49,607 nucleotides of DNA from NCBI GenBank assembly GCA_002381225.1, contig DFSS01000018.1:1-49607 (forward strand), in the 5' to 3' direction. The notes under the pieces were generated by a model. The model searched no databases and was not told where the DNA came from. It was given only the letters and a program-made list of their open reading frames with translations. Below are positions 34,638 to 42,854 of this stretch, piece by piece (within the stretch, counting starts at the first letter, position 1; the number at the start of each line of letters is the position of its first letter). Origin of the DNA: Flavobacteriales bacterium UBA3431 (GTDB lineage: Bacteria; Bacteroidota; Bacteroidia; Flavobacteriales; Schleiferiaceae). Position numbers and translations under genes: made by a program.

Positions 34638-35544
34638 GACGATCATTCACAGCTCTCCCCAAGCCGATTTCCGGCGCTTTCTCAATCCATACAGGCCCTC
34701 CGGGTTGCTGATCCAGGTGGCGCAGCACTCCAAACAAGCGTTGGGCAGCCGTCGCTACGGAACCATCTGGTGCGAGGGACGCCATAGCTTCAGCGTGAGG
34801 CGCAAATGAAATCCATGATTCCTTGGCTACATCCGTAGGGCGCGTGCCATGCTCGAGGAGGTGGATAGTCCGATGGGGTGCATAATGGGAATCCATTTGT
34901 CCGGGCGCATCGGGCCGACTTTGGGACGTTTGGCTGTCCACCGCATGGCCTAGGACTTCTTCGATGGCCTCTTGGGGAATGCCGCCTTGGCGCAAGATGA
35001 TGGCCCGGTCCGATCGAAAGCCCACCACGGTGGACTCGAGCCCTACCTGACAGGGCCCCCCGTCGAGAACGAAACCCACCTGGTCGGCCAACTGATCCAT
35101 GACGTGCTGGGCTGTCGTCGGGGACACATAGCCAAAGGGGTTGGCGCTGGGGGCAGCCAAGGGAAAGGGGAGGGATTGCAAAAGGCGCAGGGCGAGCGGA
35201 TGCCTAGGCATGCGCACTGCCACATGCGGCAACCCGGAGGTGACCAGATCCGGAACGGCCTCCGTTTTGGGAAGAACCAAGGTCAACGGCCCGGGCCAAA
35301 AAGCCTGCATGAGCGCCTCCGCTTCGGCAGGGAGGTGGGTCACAAGCTGAGCCAATTCTGCGCGTTGTCCAATGTGGACAATCAAGGGGTCGAAGGCAGG
35401 GCGGTTCTTGGCCTCAAAAATCCGGGCCACAGCGACCGGGTCCAGCGCATTGGCTGCAAGGCCATAGACCGTTTCAGTCGGCATACCGACCAATTTCCCT
35501 GCGCTGAGCAGGCGCACTGCTTCATGTAAATCCGAGCTGATCAC
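34612..35544 (-). CDS. sua5: L-threonylcarbamoyladenylate synthase, Sua5 type
   Basis: 310 aa enzyme that makes threonylcarbamoyl-AMP from Thr, bicarbonate and ATP, the first step of tRNA t6A37. The YrdC-like domain (1-195) has GMPTETVYGLAANA, KNRPAFDPLIVHI, FWPGPLTLVLPK, VAVRMPRHP and AAPSANPFGYVSPT. The linker motif (PDAPGQMDSHYAP) and a C-terminal Sua5 domain follow, so it is Sua5 rather than the shorter TsaC. Start is GTG at 35544; the first ATG in frame lies inside the conserved domain. It lies 18 nt after the plug protein gene on the same strand. Confidence 0.93.
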   Translation of the reverse strand: MISSDLHEAVRLLSAGKLVGMPTETVYGLAANALDPVAVARIFEAKNRPAFDPLIVHIGQRAELAQLVTHLPAEAEALMQAFWPGPLTLVLPKTEAVPDLVTSGLPHVAVRMPRHPLALRLLQSLPFPLAAPSANPFGYVSPTTAQHVMDQLADQVGFVLDGGPCQVGLESTVVGFRSDRAIILRQGGIPQEAIEEVLGHAVDSQTSQSRPDAPGQMDSHYAPHRTIHLLEHGTRPTDVAKESWISFAPHAEAMASLAPDGSVATAAQRLFGVLRHLDQQPGGPVWIEKAPEIGLGRAVNDRLMRAAHRA

Positions 35545-35562
35545 TAGGACAAAGGTAGGGGC

Positions 35563-36849
35563 CTAGGGAGTGCTAATTTGAATATTTAAGCCCAGGATGC
35601 CGTCTGTGCGAAGTGGACTATATCCAATGACGCGGTCGTACCGCTGTCCCCATTCCCGCAGGTAGAGAATCGCGGTGTAGTCGTTTGGACAGTTCCAGTG
35701 GTTGGCCTCAGTATACTGCAGATCCCAGCGCTGGGTTTCCGCGTCCCATTCGGCCAAATGGTACTCCAAGTATCCCTGTTTGACCAACACGCTGCCGCGG
35801 TAGGCTTGCTCCTTTTCGTCATAGACCAACTGGTACTCCTCAGCCTGCCTGTATTGGTTAAAGTCTCCCACGACAAAGAGGTTGCGCTGGCCCGATCGTT
35901 CCAAATCCTCTACCCAAAAATCCAACCAGATGTAGTCGGCCTCCGTGCTTGGGGACGCCCCTTGTTTTCGCGGTACGTATGCCCCGCGGGCGTCATCTTG
36001 GTTCACGAAGGGGTCAATCCCGCGAGGTTTATCGGGAAGAATGAATGCGCGCCAGAGGTCTTGCAATTCGTATTTAGGAATGCGTAGGGTGGGAACGGGG
36101 ATGTTTTTGCTGTCCAAAAAGCGGAAAATATTGGTTCCAGGAAAGGCATTTTCCCCATTATTGTAGTCAAAATCGTAGGATCCATTCCGCAAGTAGCGCG
36201 GTGCGAGGGTGCGCAGACTCGCCCAATTTCGGTTTTGGACTAAACTCAGTTGCACATCGCTAAAGGGGTTTTGGACCGAAAAGCTGGACAGATCTACCAG
36301 GGCATCAATTTCTTGGTGCGTCTTCGTCAAGGAAACGTCCGCCGTCTTGTGGATGGAGGATTGAATACCGGCTGCGTTCTCATAGAAGACCACCGGGTAT
36401 TTGACCAAATAGTCATTGGGGTCTTGCTCGTAGATCAGGAGGTAATAGTTTCCTGAAATGCGGGGCATGCAGTTCGCATGGGGGAGTTGGTCGCTGAAAT
36501 GGCTGTAAGGCAGGTAGGTGTTGAAGGAGAGCGTGCCTTGGTGCAATTGGCCCTCCAAAAATCCTTCAAGGTACTCCGTGGAGAGCAGGGGCGAGGGGTT
36601 CCAATTTCGGTTGCAATGGACCCACGTATAATTCAATGCTTGGGTGTTGGCGCTCACATCGTCGAATTGAAGCGAAAGTGCGCCCACTTCACCAAGGGGT
36701 GCCACAGCCAGCGACTGGGCTTGGCCCGCTGGGTGCAGAAGAAAGGTCCGTAGTTCCGGGTAGATGAAGAGTTCGGGACCCATTTTTTGAGCGTGCATGG
36801 TCGCGCTCGCACCCAAAAAAAGGAGGGCGTAGAAGATTTTTTTAATCAC
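35563..36849 (-). CDS. Type IX secretion system plug protein (DUF5103)
   Basis: 428 aa exported protein of the DUF5103 family. In Flavobacterium johnsoniae the member of this family closes the SprA translocon pore from the periplasmic side. Signal peptide MIKKIFYALLFLGASATMHA. The body is Trp/Tyr-rich beta structure: LNYTWVHCNRNWNPSPL, YNNGENAFPGTNIFRFLDSK, YIWLDFWVED, NLFVVGDFNQYR; a late domain binds like a carbohydrate-binding module. The start is GTG at 36849 inside a full Shine-Dalgarno match (see 36845-36854). It points away from the nqr operon; in Bacteroidota this gene is often found beside nqr. Confidence 0.9.
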   Translation of the reverse strand: MIKKIFYALLFLGASATMHAQKMGPELFIYPELRTFLLHPAGQAQSLAVAPLGEVGALSLQFDDVSANTQALNYTWVHCNRNWNPSPLLSTEYLEGFLEGQLHQGTLSFNTYLPYSHFSDQLPHANCMPRISGNYYLLIYEQDPNDYLVKYPVVFYENAAGIQSSIHKTADVSLTKTHQEIDALVDLSSFSVQNPFSDVQLSLVQNRNWASLRTLAPRYLRNGSYDFDYNNGENAFPGTNIFRFLDSKNIPVPTLRIPKYELQDLWRAFILPDKPRGIDPFVNQDDARGAYVPRKQGASPSTEADYIWLDFWVEDLERSGQRNLFVVGDFNQYRQAEEYQLVYDEKEQAYRGSVLVKQGYLEYHLAEWDAETQRWDLQYTEANHWNCPNDYTAILYLREWGQRYDRVIGYSPLRTDGILGLNIQISTP

Positions 36850-36854
36850 CTCCT
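36845..36854 (-). promoter_or_regulatory. Perfect Shine-Dalgarno AGGAGGTGAT overlapping the GTG start
   Basis: The - strand reads AGGAGGTGATTAAAAAAATC; the plug protein GTG start (36849-36847) is part of the AGGAGGTGAT match to the 16S 3' end. Such a strong SD is rare in this phylum, and the spacing to GTG is zero. This decides nothing cleanly: initiation may be at GTG or at ATT two nt after AGGAGG. Confidence 0.5.
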
Positions 36855-36893
36855 AAAGTTGCGGAAAAACTTTTTAGCCCCGTGGATGCTTTG

Positions 36894-36901
36894 TACCTTT
36901 G
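36894..36901 (+). promoter_or_regulatory. -7 promoter element TACCTTTG for the nqr operon
   Basis: TACCTTTG, 36 nt before the nqrA ATG at 36938; a T run (36871-36875) lies about 18 nt upstream in the -33 position. The G overlaps a TTG (36899) that would extend nqrA by 13 codons, which I reject as a start. Confidence 0.5.
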
Positions 36902-36937
36902 CAGCGAATTTTTTTCGAGACCATTTTAACCTTGGAC

Positions 36938-38278
36938 ATGTCGAAAACCCATACCATCCGCAAAGGCCTGAATCTACCCCTGGTAGGTGCGCCTTCTGCG
37001 CAGGTGGAGGATTTCCCCCTCGGGACCTCCTTTGCCGTCAATCCAGACGAATTTATTGGTGTCACACCAAAACTCGCCGTGAAAGAAGGAGATATTGTCA
37101 AAGCAGGCCAGTGCCTCTTTTTTGACAAAAAAGATCCCCGCATTCAAATCACTTCCCCGGTCAGCGGAACGGTGCAGGCCATCGTACGCGGTGAGAAGCG
37201 CCGCTTGAATGCGATTCGCCTGACGGCGGATGCGGTGACGTCCTACCACGATTTTGGCTCTGGTCTTCCCGCTAGCGCGGAGGAGGTCAAAGCCAAGTTG
37301 CTTGAATCGGGTGCATGGACCATGCTTGAGATGCGCCCTTACGCTCGTTTAGCGAATCCAGACGATGCCCCCAAGGCGATTTTCATCAATGGAATGGCGA
37401 CGGCTCCATTTGCCACAGAGCCTGCTGTGGCCCTGGCTGGGCGTGAAACGGCCTTTGCTGCAGGATTGAAAGCCCTGAATTTGCTCGCTCCCAAAACCGT
37501 TCTCAGCATTCATGCCAATGAGCGTGCTCCGATGTTGGCGCAGGCAGAAGGTGTGGAGATTTACCGCTTCGCGGGCAAGCACCCTGCAGGGAACACGTCC
37601 GTGCACATTGCGCGCGTATCTCCGTTGAATAAAGGGGAAGTGGTCTGGACGGTATCTGCGGGCGACGTCGCCCTCATCGGGGACCTCTTTTTGAAAGGGA
37701 CCTACTGCTTGGACCGCGTAATGGCGGTGGCTGGCAGCGGCATTCAAGCTCCTCAGTATTACCGCCTTCGCGGAGGCATGTCCCTCGAAGCCTTCTTTGC
37801 GGCCAAAGGGAAAGCAGGGGCTTACCGCTACATCTCTGGTTCGGTGTTGACAGGTCAGTCGATTGGTGCGAAGGGCTACCTGGGTATCCAGGCACAGCAA
37901 GTCACCGTTATCCCTGAGGGACAGGGCACGGATTTCCTCGGCTGGGTTTTGCCCGGTTTTGGGAAGTATTCCGTGAGCCGAACCTTCTTTAGCTTCTTAA
38001 CCCCTGGCAAGAAATACGATCTTTCCACCAAACTGAACGGTGAAGAGCGGGCCTTCGTGGTCACCGGCCAATACGATACAGTTTTCCCCTTTGACATCTA
38101 TCCCAACCAGTTGCTCAAGGCAGTTTGGGCCCAGGATCTAGAGAAAATGGAGGAACTAGGTATCTACGAGGTTGTACCAGAAGATTTCGCACTCTGTGAA
38201 GTGATCTGTACCTCAAAGCAGCCCCTCCAGAGCATGGTTCGGGAGGCCTTGGATCTCCTTCACACCGAAATGAACTAA
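36938..38278 (+). CDS. nqrA: Na+-translocating NADH:quinone reductase subunit A
   Basis: 446 aa, the usual NqrA length. NqrA lies on the cytoplasmic side and contributes to the quinone site of the six-subunit respiratory sodium pump. Visible marks: IRKGLNLPLVGAP at the N-terminus (RnfC-like barrel-sandwich domain), ITSPVSGTVQAIVRGEKRR, and FFSFLTPGKKYDLSTKLNGE near the C-terminal third. It has no iron-sulfur cysteines, which separates NqrA from RnfC. First gene of nqrABCDEF-apbE, transcribed from the TACCTTTG element at 36894. Confidence 0.95.
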   Translation: MSKTHTIRKGLNLPLVGAPSAQVEDFPLGTSFAVNPDEFIGVTPKLAVKEGDIVKAGQCLFFDKKDPRIQITSPVSGTVQAIVRGEKRRLNAIRLTADAVTSYHDFGSGLPASAEEVKAKLLESGAWTMLEMRPYARLANPDDAPKAIFINGMATAPFATEPAVALAGRETAFAAGLKALNLLAPKTVLSIHANERAPMLAQAEGVEIYRFAGKHPAGNTSVHIARVSPLNKGEVVWTVSAGDVALIGDLFLKGTYCLDRVMAVAGSGIQAPQYYRLRGGMSLEAFFAAKGKAGAYRYISGSVLTGQSIGAKGYLGIQAQQVTVIPEGQGTDFLGWVLPGFGKYSVSRTFFSFLTPGKKYDLSTKLNGEERAFVVTGQYDTVFPFDIYPNQLLKAVWAQDLEKMEELGIYEVVPEDFALCEVICTSKQPLQSMVREALDLLHTEMN

Positions 38279-38293
38279 TCGCGGACGAAGACT

Positions 38294-39490
38294 ATGAAAT
38301 TCATTCAAAATATTTTTGACGCTACCCGCCCCGCCGTGACGACGGGCGCATTGAAGACATTGTACCCGCTGCACAATGCCTTGGAGACGATGATGTTCGT
38401 TCCCGACCACAATGCCCATAGTGGCGCACACGTTCGGGACGCCATCGATCTCAAGCGCACGATGGTGACCGTCATTTTTGCCCTAGTTCCTGCGCTGATC
38501 TTTGGCATTTTTAATGGCGGATACCAGCACTACAAGGCGATTGGAGAATTGGCCAATGCTTCGGGTTGGGCCCAATTCTTTACCCTGGATAATTTCCTTT
38601 TCGGTGCATGGAAGATTGTTCCGATGATTGCCGTGACGTACATGGCCGGATTGGGTGTGGAGATCTACTTTGCCGGGCGGAACCGCCACCCGGTGAATGA
38701 GGGCTTCCTCGTTTCGGGCTTGCTCATTCCCATGACCATGCCCATCGATATGCCTTTGTGGATGGTCGCTATTTCGACCATTTTCGCTGTTTTGATTGGC
38801 AAGGAAGTCTTCGGAGGAACAGGAATGAATCTTTTGAACCCGGCCTTAACGGCCCGCGCCTTCGCCTTCTTTGCCTACCCGTCCTTCATGTCGGGAGACA
38901 AGGTGTGGATCAATACCACGACGGAGGCCGGTCAGGCGGTGGTCGATGGCTTTTCGGGTGCGACGGCCCTGGGCCAATACGCTACGACGGGGACCACGAG
39001 CTTCGGAGTGTGGGATGCCTTCTTGGGTCTCATACCTGGGTCGATTGGCGAAACGAGCACCCTGCTCATTCTTTTAGGTGGGGTATACTTGATTGCCACC
39101 GGCATTGGTTCATGGAAAATTATGGCCGGTTCCCTTTTGGGCGCCATCGCTATGGGATTGCTATTCAATTGGGCAGCTCCCCACATGGTGACCGAAGCGC
39201 AACAAAACTTTATGAGCATTCCCTTCTACTACCATCTCGTCTTTGGAAGCTGGGCGTTTGCTACGGTATTTATGGCCACGGATCCAGTATCTGCAGCCCA
39301 TACGGAGCGCGGCAAGTGGATTTATGGCTTCCTCGTCGGTTTCTTGGGAATCATGATCCGCGTCTTCAATCCGGCCTATCCCGAAGGGATGATGTTGGCC
39401 ATTCTCTTTATGAACGTAATGGCCCCGCTGATCGACCATTATGTGGTTAATGCAAACATTCAAAAGCGTCTCAAGCGCGCAAAAGCCTAA
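38294..39490 (+). CDS. nqrB: Na+-translocating NADH:quinone reductase subunit B
   Basis: 398 aa polytopic membrane subunit that carries covalent FMN and is implicated in sodium movement. Thr224 in DGFSGATALGQ is the flavinylation site by match to the D-x-x-S-G-A-T consensus used by ApbE. A GKEVFGGTGMNLLNPALTARAF-type block (given in parts: GKEVFGGTGMN, LNPALTARAFAFFAYP) is typical of NqrB. Several helices span the rest. The 15-nt gap after nqrA contains no clear ribosome-binding site. Confidence 0.95.
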   Translation: MKFIQNIFDATRPAVTTGALKTLYPLHNALETMMFVPDHNAHSGAHVRDAIDLKRTMVTVIFALVPALIFGIFNGGYQHYKAIGELANASGWAQFFTLDNFLFGAWKIVPMIAVTYMAGLGVEIYFAGRNRHPVNEGFLVSGLLIPMTMPIDMPLWMVAISTIFAVLIGKEVFGGTGMNLLNPALTARAFAFFAYPSFMSGDKVWINTTTEAGQAVVDGFSGATALGQYATTGTTSFGVWDAFLGLIPGSIGETSTLLILLGGVYLIATGIGSWKIMAGSLLGAIAMGLLFNWAAPHMVTEAQQNFMSIPFYYHLVFGSWAFATVFMATDPVSAAHTERGKWIYGFLVGFLGIMIRVFNPAYPEGMMLAILFMNVMAPLIDHYVVNANIQKRLKRAKA

Positions 39491-39493
39491 GCC

Positions 39494-40246
39494 ATGGATA
39501 TCAATTCGAATAAATACACCTACATCTTCGCGGTGGTGATGGTCGTCCTCGTGGCGGCGCTTCTCTCCATCGCTGCGACGTCGCTTAAGCCTTTCCAGGA
39601 TAAGAACGTCGAGCTGGAAAAGAAATCGGACATCCTTCGCTCGATTGGGGTAGAAGGGACGGATGTGGACGCCTTGTTTGCGCAATACATCACGGAACAA
39701 CTGGTAATCCAGAACGGAACGGTGGTCGAGTCGGAAATCACGGCATTTGACATCGATATGGCCAGTGCAGTGTCTTTGGCAGTCGAGCAGCGCCAAGTTC
39801 CGTTATACAAAGCTGAGGTGGAGGGAAACACCTACTATGTTCTCCCCTTGCGCGGCAAAGGTCTCTGGGGTCCCATTTGGGGCTACGTGGCCTTGGAAGG
39901 CGATGGCAACACCATTTTGGGAGCCACGTTTGGCCACAAGACCGAGACACCTGGTTTGGGTGCGGAAATCGCCACACCCATTTTCCAGGACCAATTCCCC
40001 GGCAAAAAGCTATTCACCACCGCCTATGAGGGCATAGAAGTGCGCAAGGGCGATGCGGCCGGCGAGCAACAAGTGGATGGCATTTCGGGTGGAACGATCA
40101 CCTCGGTGGGCGTCCAGTCGATGATTTCAGATTGTTTGCAGCCCTACAAGGCTTATTTGATGAATATCGCCGCCAATACTGCGGCTCCGATGGTCGACAC
40201 ACTCGGACTCACTGCTGATACTACTTTAATTACTGCTGCATTATGA
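39494..40246 (+). CDS. nqrC: Na+-translocating NADH:quinone reductase subunit C
   Basis: 250 aa with one N-terminal membrane helix (about 9-27) and a periplasmic FMN domain. Thr201 in VDGISGGTITS is the predicted covalent FMN site; the consensus is D-x-x-S-G-A-T, here with Gly in place of Ala. GKGLWGPIWGYVALE and GHKTETPGLGAEI are standard NqrC blocks. It lies 3 nt after nqrB, and its stop overlaps the nqrD start (ATGA). Confidence 0.94.
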   Translation: MDINSNKYTYIFAVVMVVLVAALLSIAATSLKPFQDKNVELEKKSDILRSIGVEGTDVDALFAQYITEQLVIQNGTVVESEITAFDIDMASAVSLAVEQRQVPLYKAEVEGNTYYVLPLRGKGLWGPIWGYVALEGDGNTILGATFGHKTETPGLGAEIATPIFQDQFPGKKLFTTAYEGIEVRKGDAAGEQQVDGISGGTITSVGVQSMISDCLQPYKAYLMNIAANTAAPMVDTLGLTADTTLITAAL

Positions 40247-40902
40247 GCACGGAAAAACCCGCTAAAGAGGCCCTCTTCTCCAAGAAGAACCGCAGCCTCC
40301 TGACCGATCCCCTCAATGCGAACAACCCCATCACGGTTCAGGTATTGGGTATCTGTAGTGCCTTGGCCATTACAGTCAAACTGAAGCCGGCCATTGTCAT
40401 GGGCCTCTCTGTACTAGTGGTCACCACCATGGCCAACCTCATCACATCATTGATGCGCAACATGATTCCCAACCGAATCCGCATCATTGTTCAGCTCGTG
40501 GTGGTGGCAGCTTTGGTCATCTTGGTTGACCAAGTCTTAAAGGCCTTTGTCTACGACGTGTCCAAGCAATTGTCCGTTTTCGTAGGTCTCATCATCACAA
40601 ACTGTATCATCATGGGCCGAATTGAAGCTTTCTCCCTAGGCAATACGCCTTGGAAGTCGGTGCTCGACGGTCTCGGTAACGGAGCAGCCTACGGTGGAAT
40701 CTTGATTATTGTCGCCTTCTTCCGCGAATTGCTGGGCAACGGAACCCTTATGGATTATCCCGTTGTGGAGTGGATGGGGCTCTATGACCTCGGTTACAAA
40801 AACAACGGCATGATGCTGTTGCCGCCAATGGCCTTGATTGTGGTGGCGTTGATCATTTGGGTTCAGCGTGCCAAGACTCCTTCATTGATCGAAAAAGACT
40901 AA
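40243..40902 (+). CDS. nqrD: Na+-translocating NADH:quinone reductase subunit D
   Basis: 219 aa with six membrane helices, homologous to NqrE and RnfA/E. Cys38 (QVLGICSALAI) and Cys121 (IITNCIIMGRIEAF) correspond to the two cysteines that, with two from NqrE, hold the intramembrane [2Fe-2S] centre. RIEAFSLGNTPW is a family signature. ATGA-coupled to nqrC. Confidence 0.94.
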   Translation: MSTEKPAKEALFSKKNRSLLTDPLNANNPITVQVLGICSALAITVKLKPAIVMGLSVLVVTTMANLITSLMRNMIPNRIRIIVQLVVVAALVILVDQVLKAFVYDVSKQLSVFVGLIITNCIIMGRIEAFSLGNTPWKSVLDGLGNGAAYGGILIIVAFFRELLGNGTLMDYPVVEWMGLYDLGYKNNGMMLLPPMALIVVALIIWVQRAKTPSLIEKD

Positions 40903-40915
40903 GCCTCCAGGAATC

Positions 40916-41533
40916 ATGCAAGAAATTCTAAACATCTTCGTCAAGAGCATCTTCATTGACAATATGATTTTTGCCTACTTCCTAGGCATGTGTTCGTACT
41001 TGGCGGTATCCAAGACGGTGAAAACGGCTATGGGTCTGGGACTCGCCGTCACCTTTGTTTTAACCATCACCTTGCCGGTGAACTACTTGTTGGAGACGAA
41101 AGTGCTTCGCCAAGGTGCGTTGGCTTGGTTGGATCCTTCCCTGGCGGAGCTCGACCTCAGCTTCCTGTCCTTTATCATGTTCATCGCCGTCATCGCGGCC
41201 ATGGTCCAGTTGGTGGAAATGGTGGTGGAGAAATTCGCTCCCGCTTTGTATTCCGCCTTGGGTATCTTCTTGCCGCTGATTGCCGTGAACTGCTCCATTC
41301 TTGGAGGATCGTTGTTCATGCAAGAGCGCGCATACGAGAACATTGGGCAAGCCACCGTGTTTGGATTAGGTTCAGGGATTGGTTGGTTGTTGGCGATTGT
41401 CGCCATTGCGGCCATTCGGGAACGTTTGAAATACAGCCATGTCCCCGCTCCTTTGCGCGGTTTGGGCATCACTTTTATCATCACGGGCTTGATGGGCATT
41501 GCCTTTATGAGCTTCATGGGAATCAAACTCTAA
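40916..41533 (+). CDS. nqrE: Na+-translocating NADH:quinone reductase subunit E
   Basis: 205 aa membrane subunit paralogous to NqrD with inverted topology. The iron-sulfur cysteines are Cys26 (YFLGMCSYLAVSK) and Cys126 (IAVNCSILGGSLF). The amino end DNMIFAYFLGMCSYLA is characteristic. Thirteen nt separate it from nqrD and the same from nqrF. Confidence 0.94.
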   Translation: MQEILNIFVKSIFIDNMIFAYFLGMCSYLAVSKTVKTAMGLGLAVTFVLTITLPVNYLLETKVLRQGALAWLDPSLAELDLSFLSFIMFIAVIAAMVQLVEMVVEKFAPALYSALGIFLPLIAVNCSILGGSLFMQERAYENIGQATVFGLGSGIGWLLAIVAIAAIRERLKYSHVPAPLRGLGITFIITGLMGIAFMSFMGIKL

Positions 41534-41546
41534 TACGTCGCGAACT

Positions 41547-42854
41547 ATGTTTTTAGCCGCATCATCTACTGTTCTTCTGGTAAGCGTTCTGGTATTTACC
41601 CTGGTCATTTTGGCCTTGGTGACCATCCTACTTCAAGCCAAAGCCCGACTCAGCCCATCCGGACCCGTGAAATTGGATATCAATGGCGACACGGTCGAAG
41701 TTGAATCGGGTAGCACCCTGCTGGGCACATTGAGCAATCAAAAGATTTTCTTGCCTTCCGCTTGTGGCGGAGGGGGTACGTGTGGAATGTGTAAGTGCCA
41801 AATCCTTGAAGGCGGTGGCGAAATTCTTCCCACGGAAACCGGGTTCTTCAACCGCAAGCAAATTGCTGACAACTGGCGCTTGGGTTGCCAAGTCAAGGTT
41901 AAAAATGACATGAAGGTCAAAGTACCGGACGAAATTTTTGGCATCAAGAAGTGGGAGTGCGAAGTCGTCTCCAACTACAACGTGGCATCGTTCATCAAGG
42001 AGTTTGTAGTCAAGTTGCCCGAGGGCGAAAGTTTGGACTTTCTGGCAGGGGGCTACATCCAGGTGGACGTTCCCGCCATTGACGTGGACTTCAAGAACAT
42101 GGACATCACGGCACACCCAAGATTGGGCAAGAAGGCGGACGAATTCCAATCCGAGTGGGACAAGTTTGGCTTGTGGGACCTCAAGATGAGCAATCCTGAG
42201 CCCCTCTTCCGCGCTTATTCGATGGCCAACCACCCCGCTGAGGGCAACATCATCATGTTGAACATTCGTATCGCCACCCCACCGTGGGATCGTGCGAAGA
42301 ACGGTTGGATGGACGTCAACCCAGGTGTTTGCTCCTCCTACGTTTTCAACTTGAAGCCCGGGGATAAAGTGACCATTTCGGGACCCTATGGAGAGTTCCA
42401 CATCAAGGAAACCGATTCAGAAATGATCTACATCGGCGGCGGGGCAGGTATGGCACCCATGCGTTCGCACCTTTTCCACCTTTTCCACACATTGAAGACC
42501 GGACGTAAAGTGTCGTACTGGTACGGTGGCCGTTCACGCCGTGAGCTCTTCTACATTGATGACTTCTTAAACATCGAAAAGGAGTTTCCGAACTTCAAGT
42601 TCAACATGGTCCTCTCCGAGCCATTGCCCGAAGACAACTGGAAGGCCAAGTCGAGCATGGACGACGAGGGTGACGGTTTTGTTGGATTTGTGCACAAAGC
42701 CTTGATCGACAACTATTTGTCCAAGCACGATGCACCCGAGGATATTGAATACTATTTCTGCGGACCACCCATGATGAATGCGGCGGTTCTAAAGATGGTC
42801 GATGACTTTGGTGTTCCCGCTGAGAATGTGTCCTTCGATGACTTTGGTGGGTAA
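41547..42854 (+). CDS. nqrF: Na+-translocating NADH:quinone reductase subunit F
   Basis: 435 aa electron-entry subunit: N-terminal membrane helix (about 5-30), a 2Fe-2S ferredoxin domain with Cys73, Cys79, Cys82 and Cys114 (SACGGGGTCGMC ... LGCQVK), then an FNR-like module with FAD motif RAYSMANHP and NADH site IGGGAGMAPMRSH. It oxidises NADH and passes electrons by FAD and the cluster to NqrD/E. The final 17 nt overlap the apbE start; a terminator-like hairpin follows 16 nt after its stop. Confidence 0.95.
   Translation: MFLAASSTVLLVSVLVFTLVILALVTILLQAKARLSPSGPVKLDINGDTVEVESGSTLLGTLSNQKIFLPSACGGGGTCGMCKCQILEGGGEILPTETGFFNRKQIADNWRLGCQVKVKNDMKVKVPDEIFGIKKWECEVVSNYNVASFIKEFVVKLPEGESLDFLAGGYIQVDVPAIDVDFKNMDITAHPRLGKKADEFQSEWDKFGLWDLKMSNPEPLFRAYSMANHPAEGNIIMLNIRIATPPWDRAKNGWMDVNPGVCSSYVFNLKPGDKVTISGPYGEFHIKETDSEMIYIGGGAGMAPMRSHLFHLFHTLKTGRKVSYWYGGRSRRELFYIDDFLNIEKEFPNFKFNMVLSEPLPEDNWKAKSSMDDEGDGFVGFVHKALIDNYLSKHDAPEDIEYYFCGPPMMNAAVLKMVDDFGVPAENVSFDDFGG

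Noticed and set aside
34972..35529. 185-codon ORF antisense to sua5
   Set aside because: Sua5 is complete on the other strand and the antisense product resembles nothing I recognise.
38911..39001. Possible degenerate NQR or Rnf mix
   Set aside because: All six subunits carry Nqr-specific features (NqrA without iron-sulfur cysteines, NqrF present), so this is NQR, not Rnf.
41628..42401. 257-codon ORF antisense to nqrF
   Set aside because: nqrF has all ferredoxin and FAD/NADH motifs in this range; the antisense product has no recognisable motif.
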